The translations under genes were made by a program, and so were the position numbers. Shown one piece after another: positions 60,254 to 64,000 of a stretch of DNA of 64,000 nucleotides (position 1 is its first letter; each line of letters starts with the position of its first letter). The stretch is taken from positions 1 through 64,000 of the forward strand of contig JAIYAX010000002.1 of the NCBI GenBank assembly GCA_027488815.1, read 5' to 3'. The notes under the pieces were generated by a model. That model saw nothing but the letters and a program-made list of their open reading frames with translations, made no database searches and was not told where the DNA came from. Source of the DNA: Cytophagaceae bacterium (GTDB lineage Bacteria > Bacteroidota > Bacteroidia > Cytophagales > JAIYAX01).

Positions 60254-60679
60254 TTAGGCATTTTCTAGGCCTTTGATGTCAAATTTCTTCATGTTGATAA
60301 AGGCTTGCATGACCCGCTGGGTTCTGTCTGGATCATTTAACAGCAAGGGAAGGATAGTTGGTACAATTTGCCAGGAGACGCCAAACTTATCCTTCAGCCA
60401 GCCACAGTTGCTTTCTTGTCCTCCTTCGGCGGTCAGGCTGTCCCAATAGTGGTCAATTTCTTCCTGGGTGTCACATTCAACGACCAAGGAAACCGCCTCA
60501 TTAATCGTAAATTGAGGGCCTCCATTAAGCGCCATGATCTTTTTGCCATCCAGCTCAAAGGTGACGACCATCTGATTGTCTGCTGTAATTTTAGAGTTAG
60601 GGAAAATGGAGCAATAGAACTTTGCGGCTTCCCCGGCCTGACCGTCAAACCAAAGACATGGGTAGATGTTGTTGTTCAT
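60254..60679 (-). CDS. VOC-family protein (PhnB-like)
   Basis: 141 residues. CLWFDGQAGEAAKFYCSIFPNSKI and the paired YWDSLTAEGGQESNCGWLKDKFGVSWQIVP identify the PhnB/3-demethylubiquinone-methyltransferase-like subgroup of the vicinal oxygen chelate superfamily. FTINEAVSLVVECDTQEEID is also family text. The fold often binds a metal, but the sequence does not reveal the substrate. Monocistronic. Confidence 0.93.
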   Translation of the reverse strand: MNNNIYPCLWFDGQAGEAAKFYCSIFPNSKITADNQMVVTFELDGKKIMALNGGPQFTINEAVSLVVECDTQEEIDHYWDSLTAEGGQESNCGWLKDKFGVSWQIVPTILPLLLNDPDRTQRVMQAFINMKKFDIKGLENA

Positions 60680-60880
60680 TGTAGTTTTATAAGGTATAAA
60701 TTGTGTCAGTATCCATTTCTGATAAGCTTTGGTTCAAAGCATTGAATTCAATGTTATTCATTTTTCCAGAGGATTAATAAATGCAGGCTAGACTTAAGAT
60801 TTCATTCTCCGCTGATGATGGGAATCGTGTTTCCTAAAATACATCTATTTAAGAAATTCTGAGTTTATATTCACCGGATC

Positions 60881-61249
60881 TCAATGAATGGTTTTCGTCT
60901 TTAAAACCCATGTGACATAAGCAGCGGCGATTAAAAAACCGGAAATGGAGGGGGCGATCAGAAAGATTGAATAATCCTTGTTCCAAACGATCGTGATAAA
61001 AACAAGAAGGGAGCCAAAGAAATAGATCCCGGATGTAATCAAGCCCAGCACGTAGGCCCAGCTTCGATTTTTTAATATTCCTAAACCACTGAATAGTGAG
61101 ATTGGACCGGTCAAAAGAATGTCTGCCAATGGAATCAATACGGTTAGCAACTCTGTTTTTGAAAAGATGCTTCCATCTCCCCAGGTATATAGCCCTCCGA
61201 CTATGGCAAAAATGCCGGTAAGGATAAATAGTATTCCAAAAGGCTTCAT
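60881..61249 (-). CDS. Four-helix membrane protein of unknown function
   Basis: 122 residues with four hydrophobic segments: about 5-22 (GILFILTGIFAIVGGLYTW), 33-56 (LLTVLIPLADILLTGPISLFSGLGI), 66-88 (YVLGLITSGIYFFGSLLVFITIVW) and 94-116 (IFLIAPSISGFLIAAAYVTWVL). I recognise no named family. Confidence 0.65.
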   Translation of the reverse strand: MKPFGILFILTGIFAIVGGLYTWGDGSIFSKTELLTVLIPLADILLTGPISLFSGLGILKNRSWAYVLGLITSGIYFFGSLLVFITIVWNKDYSIFLIAPSISGFLIAAAYVTWVLKTKTIH

Positions 61250-61430
61250 GCTTTATGTTCTGGTGGGATTAAAAAATAAATGGTCTACCCACGATATGTC
61301 TGATAAAAGTACAAAATAAGCTCAGAATTCCCACTAACGTAATTTGCCCATGAAAAAGCGCTTGCAACTTGTGCATTAGCCCGGCTGATGTAACCCGTGA
61401 TGTATGCCGTTTATCTCTCCCTTCGATTTG

Positions 61431-62714
61431 TTAATTGAAAATGTCATAGAATTTCCAATACACAAATAGCCCAATTAGTATAATGTAAATGAGATTGTTT
61501 AAAGTAAATAACCACTTGGCAATTAAACTCCAATATTTCTCTTTTATTATTCTGTAATTAATTATAGAAAAAGGCAGTATAAGTAGTAGTAGTAGAAATG
61601 GAATGTATGAAGTTAAACTAATAAAAAAATTTGTAGGATGTTTATAGGGTGCAGGAAAATAGAAAACAGTAACAGGCCCGCTTAACACATACATATAATA
61701 GAACAAAATTAGTCCAAGCGGAAACAGCAATAGTTGAACATAAGAATACTTCATACTTTCCCTTTTTCTGAAATACAGAATTAGAAAGAAAATCGAAGTC
61801 AACAAGAAAAATCCACCCGAAGCAACTATAAATACTCCTATTAAGATACTGTCTTTTGGGGTTTTAAAATTGCGTAGTTTTTCAAATTCTGGGTTATGGG
61901 GAAACAGTGTCTCTATCGCAATAATGTGGTCGCCCTTTTTTAATTCTTCGCTAAGGTTGAATTGAACAGTTGTCTTATAGTTGTGATAAAAATACAAGTT
62001 TACCGTTCCAATGTTTAAGTCCCATATAGAAGAAAGCAAAGTTCCATCTCCAATTTTTTTTCTGCAAACGTGCATCTTATCTGACAAGGCGGTGCTGAAC
62101 TCCAATGTAGTGTCAATGCCGTTCTTTAAAAATGCTACTCCATTTCTGTATCTGTCAAGTTTGTTAGCGTTTTGTTCTGGAGTTATGGAAGGACAAAAGT
62201 TTGATATAACGTATGTTTGTTCATTACCGATAGTCAATTTGTATGGCTCTACAATTAAATATGCACCTGATTTATCTACGTAAATGAATACATCTTCGAT
62301 AAAATGGCTGTGGTCGTATTTGCTGATATATTTCTGAACTTCTTCTACTGTTTTGCAACTGTGCAAAATGTCTTTCAAATATTTGGTCGGATTGGATATT
62401 GTTTTTCTATTTGCAAAACTTTCTTGTTTTGGATGGAATGAGGCAAGTCTTTCAAATGCGAGTCCCATTTCATTCATTCCTGATTGTGGTGCGTATCCGT
62501 TTTCTCCGTCAAATCTTGCTCCTGTAAATGCTGCACCATATTTATCAAAAGTTGCAGTTTCAAACCAAATATGAGGTGTTGTAAACCAAGCATCATGGTT
62601 ACTGCCGAAAAAGGTTCTGTTGCCTATTGTTATTTTATATCCACTGCACGCAGTACTGTCTTGTATAGCAGTAAATGTTACAATCGTGAATAAAATAAGT
62701 CTTACAAGTTGCAT
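61431..62714 (-). CDS. Ntn-hydrolase (linear amide C-N hydrolase type) with C-terminal membrane helices
   Basis: 427 residues. The signal peptide (VRLILFTIVTFTAIQDSTA) would leave Cys23 at the new N-terminus: CSGYKITIGNRTFFGSNHDAW. This matches the choloylglycine hydrolase/penicillin V acylase family, where the N-terminal Cys is the nucleophile after processing and an early Asn/Asp completes the site. Text typical of these folds follows (GMNEMGLAFERLASF). From about residue 295 there are about four hydrophobic helices (ILIGVFIVASGGFFLLTSIFFLILYF and later), not usual for the family. The region looks more AT-rich than the core genes. Substrate unknown; the signal could also be read as a lipoprotein signal, though the lipobox is poor. 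Confidence 0.75.
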   Translation of the reverse strand: MQLVRLILFTIVTFTAIQDSTACSGYKITIGNRTFFGSNHDAWFTTPHIWFETATFDKYGAAFTGARFDGENGYAPQSGMNEMGLAFERLASFHPKQESFANRKTISNPTKYLKDILHSCKTVEEVQKYISKYDHSHFIEDVFIYVDKSGAYLIVEPYKLTIGNEQTYVISNFCPSITPEQNANKLDRYRNGVAFLKNGIDTTLEFSTALSDKMHVCRKKIGDGTLLSSIWDLNIGTVNLYFYHNYKTTVQFNLSEELKKGDHIIAIETLFPHNPEFEKLRNFKTPKDSILIGVFIVASGGFFLLTSIFFLILYFRKRESMKYSYVQLLLFPLGLILFYYMYVLSGPVTVFYFPAPYKHPTNFFISLTSYIPFLLLLLILPFSIINYRIIKEKYWSLIAKWLFTLNNLIYIILIGLFVYWKFYDIFN

Positions 62715-62753
62715 TTATTTATTTTGGTTATCGTAAGTTGTCTAAGATGTCAT

Positions 62754-63782
62754 TTAGTTCTTAAAAAAATCGCTAATTGTTTTTATATAAAATTCTGGTT
62801 GTTCAACTGAGATGGAATGTCCCGCCTCGGGAACTATTTTCAATATATGGTTAGGAAAGAGTTCTAAATATTCATTTACAAATCCCCATGGTTGACTATC
62901 GCATTGTCCTTTCATAATTAGAATAGGAACCTTACAGTTTCTTAATTTTACTCTTGGATCTTCTGTTTCACCGAAACTTTTTACTGTCATTACCTGTGCA
63001 TAAAAGCCTCCACCGCCTTCTGCTTTTAATGCCTTAGCGGGATCACATACAGTTGCCTTGTTCAATTCTATGTTACGATAGGTTTGAAAGTCGTCAACTT
63101 CTTTGTCAGATGCAAGTTTCTTACCAAAAGTCCTTGCCCAAAATGCAGTCGTGTGTGATCTAATGTTTTGTGTTTTCTGATTTGCTTCTCTGTTTGAGTA
63201 TGGTGGAATCTTCAGATTTATACTATCTGGTGCATTTGTGTTCAATAATTCTTCATTCGTGGGTTGTATTGAAGCTACTCCAGTAAAAACTATTTTCTCG
63301 ACACTCTTGGGATTGTCAGCGATATATAATGTAGCAAGTACAGCTCCCCATGATTGCCCTATGAGAATTACTTTATCTGCGCCTATCTTCTTACATATTT
63401 CTTCTAAGTCATTTTTATGTCGATTTGCAGTATATTCGGTTATGTTTAACAATCTTTCCGATTGCCCACTTCCTATTTGATCGTATAAATAAATATCATA
63501 GCCATCTTCAGACAAAGGAGTAAGTGTTTTAATATTTTGATCTGAAATATAGCCGCCAGGACCTCCTTGCAAATAAATTATTGGAGACGTTTTTTTTATA
63601 CCCTTTGCAGTTATACGAAAATATCCAATTTTAGAACCTGTGGAAAGCTCCCAGTATTGTGTACTCTGCCTTGTTTGTATGTGAGGCACATCATAAGTTC
63701 TTGGAAGGAAAATAAGTAGAAGATAAACCGCTATGCTCAGTAACACAATATATTTTAAATACTTCAATGGTTTTCTCTTCAT
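62754..63782 (-). CDS. Alpha/beta hydrolase, proline-iminopeptidase-like, membrane-anchored
   Basis: 342 residues. The N-terminus is a signal or membrane anchor (LKYIVLLSIAVYLLLIFLP). The hydrolase core has an HGGPG-like stretch altered to YLQGGPGGYI, the strand YDIYLYDQIGSGQSERL, and the nucleophile Ser in VILIGQSWGAVLATLYIADNP. The catalytic His is in VPEAGHSISVEQPE near the C-terminus. This is the proline iminopeptidase/S33 group, but S33 assignment is loose and any ester or amide substrate is possible. Same AT-rich tract as the preceding gene, which it may share a transcript with. Confidence 0.86.
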   Translation of the reverse strand: MKRKPLKYLKYIVLLSIAVYLLLIFLPRTYDVPHIQTRQSTQYWELSTGSKIGYFRITAKGIKKTSPIIYLQGGPGGYISDQNIKTLTPLSEDGYDIYLYDQIGSGQSERLLNITEYTANRHKNDLEEICKKIGADKVILIGQSWGAVLATLYIADNPKSVEKIVFTGVASIQPTNEELLNTNAPDSINLKIPPYSNREANQKTQNIRSHTTAFWARTFGKKLASDKEVDDFQTYRNIELNKATVCDPAKALKAEGGGGFYAQVMTVKSFGETEDPRVKLRNCKVPILIMKGQCDSQPWGFVNEYLELFPNHILKIVPEAGHSISVEQPEFYIKTISDFFKN

Positions 63783-63875
63783 AATTGTTGTTACTAGTAA
63801 TCATTTATTACAGTCAGTTGTAAGTTACAAGTCGTACTCAAATGACATATAACCTCTTTGTCAAATGCTCTCCAT

Positions 63876-64000
63876 TTAGAGTTTGAAATCCTCAAGCCTT
63901 AGTTTTAGTGCGCTCCAAATAGGTCCCTCAGAAAGTTTTGCTTTTGTGATGGCATCGGTTTTAATTCTTCCCATCAAAGCTCTTCTAGTAGAAACTACGG
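63876..64000 (-). CDS. 3' end of an unidentified gene cut by the window edge
   Basis: A minus-strand frame with no stop from the window edge to TAA at 63876-63878 gives 40 residues, VVSTRRALMGRIKTDAITKA then KLSEGPIWSALKLRLEDFKL. It looks like real helical coding sequence and ends 93 bases before the hydrolase start. No family can be assigned from this length. Confidence 0.4.
   Translation of the reverse strand, partial: VVSTRRALMGRIKTDAITKAKLSEGPIWSALKLRLEDFKL

Overview
The window is chromosomal DNA of a member of the Bacteroidota, most likely Cytophagales-like. The evidence is the type IX secretion (T9SS) signature (two kinds of C-terminal sorting domain and the regulator PorX), a fused lpxC/fabZ gene, an ECF sigma/FecR/STN/TonB-receptor locus, multi-PAS kinases, and near absence of Shine-Dalgarno sequences. 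No rRNA, tRNA, phage or CRISPR array is visible.

Layout. 0-5.3 kb: the 3' part of a giant repeat-built surface protein with a type B T9SS domain, then a second secreted protein. 5.3-7.1 kb: a D12-class DNA adenine methylase overlapping a small unknown gene that carries a PD-(D/E)xK nuclease motif; this is a candidate type II restriction-modification pair. 7.2-10.5 kb: membrane-anchored AraC regulator, aat, and an unknown exported protein. 10.6-17.8 kb: a cell-surface signalling and uptake operon (sigma factor, FecR, STN/solenoid protein, TonB-dependent receptor, DUF4249 lipoprotein). 17.9-24.8 kb: a TPR histidine kinase converging on a response regulator and a GAF/eight-PAS kinase. 24.9-26.3 kb: HxlR regulator divergent from an apparently exported pirin. 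26.4-28.9 kb: glycosyltransferase plus GH57 enzyme, a glycogen-type pair. 28.9-30.3 kb: T9SS delta-60 repeat protein.

30.4-44.3 kb is the accessory heart of the window. Thirteen full copies and several fragments of a 21-bp palindrome (arms TGGTTCGTG and CACGAACCA) lie in five clusters, and a REP-associated tyrosine transposase (RAYT) gene sits between the last two. Between clusters lie a VIT/CCC1 transporter, an ABC efflux operon, an envelope-stress-like island (beta-barrel protein, two paralogous coiled-coil lipoproteins, CsbD-like protein, lmo0937-like microprotein, small membrane proteins, AraC regulator), a GT4/toroid fusion with a GH130 phosphorylase and a cupin, and a two-site calcium-type beta/gamma-crystallin protein.

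44.4-60 kb returns to core functions: GH31 glucosidase; the lipid A operon (HD protein, lpxD, lpxC/fabZ, lpxA, ABC ATPase); the porX-tsaE-ald overlap cluster; a fatty-acid desaturase; an esterase; an Omp85-type barrel; a flavin reductase. 60-64 kb ends with a VOC protein, small membrane proteins, an Ntn-hydrolase with a membrane tail and an alpha/beta hydrolase in DNA that looks more AT-rich, and the end of an unidentified gene cut by the window edge.
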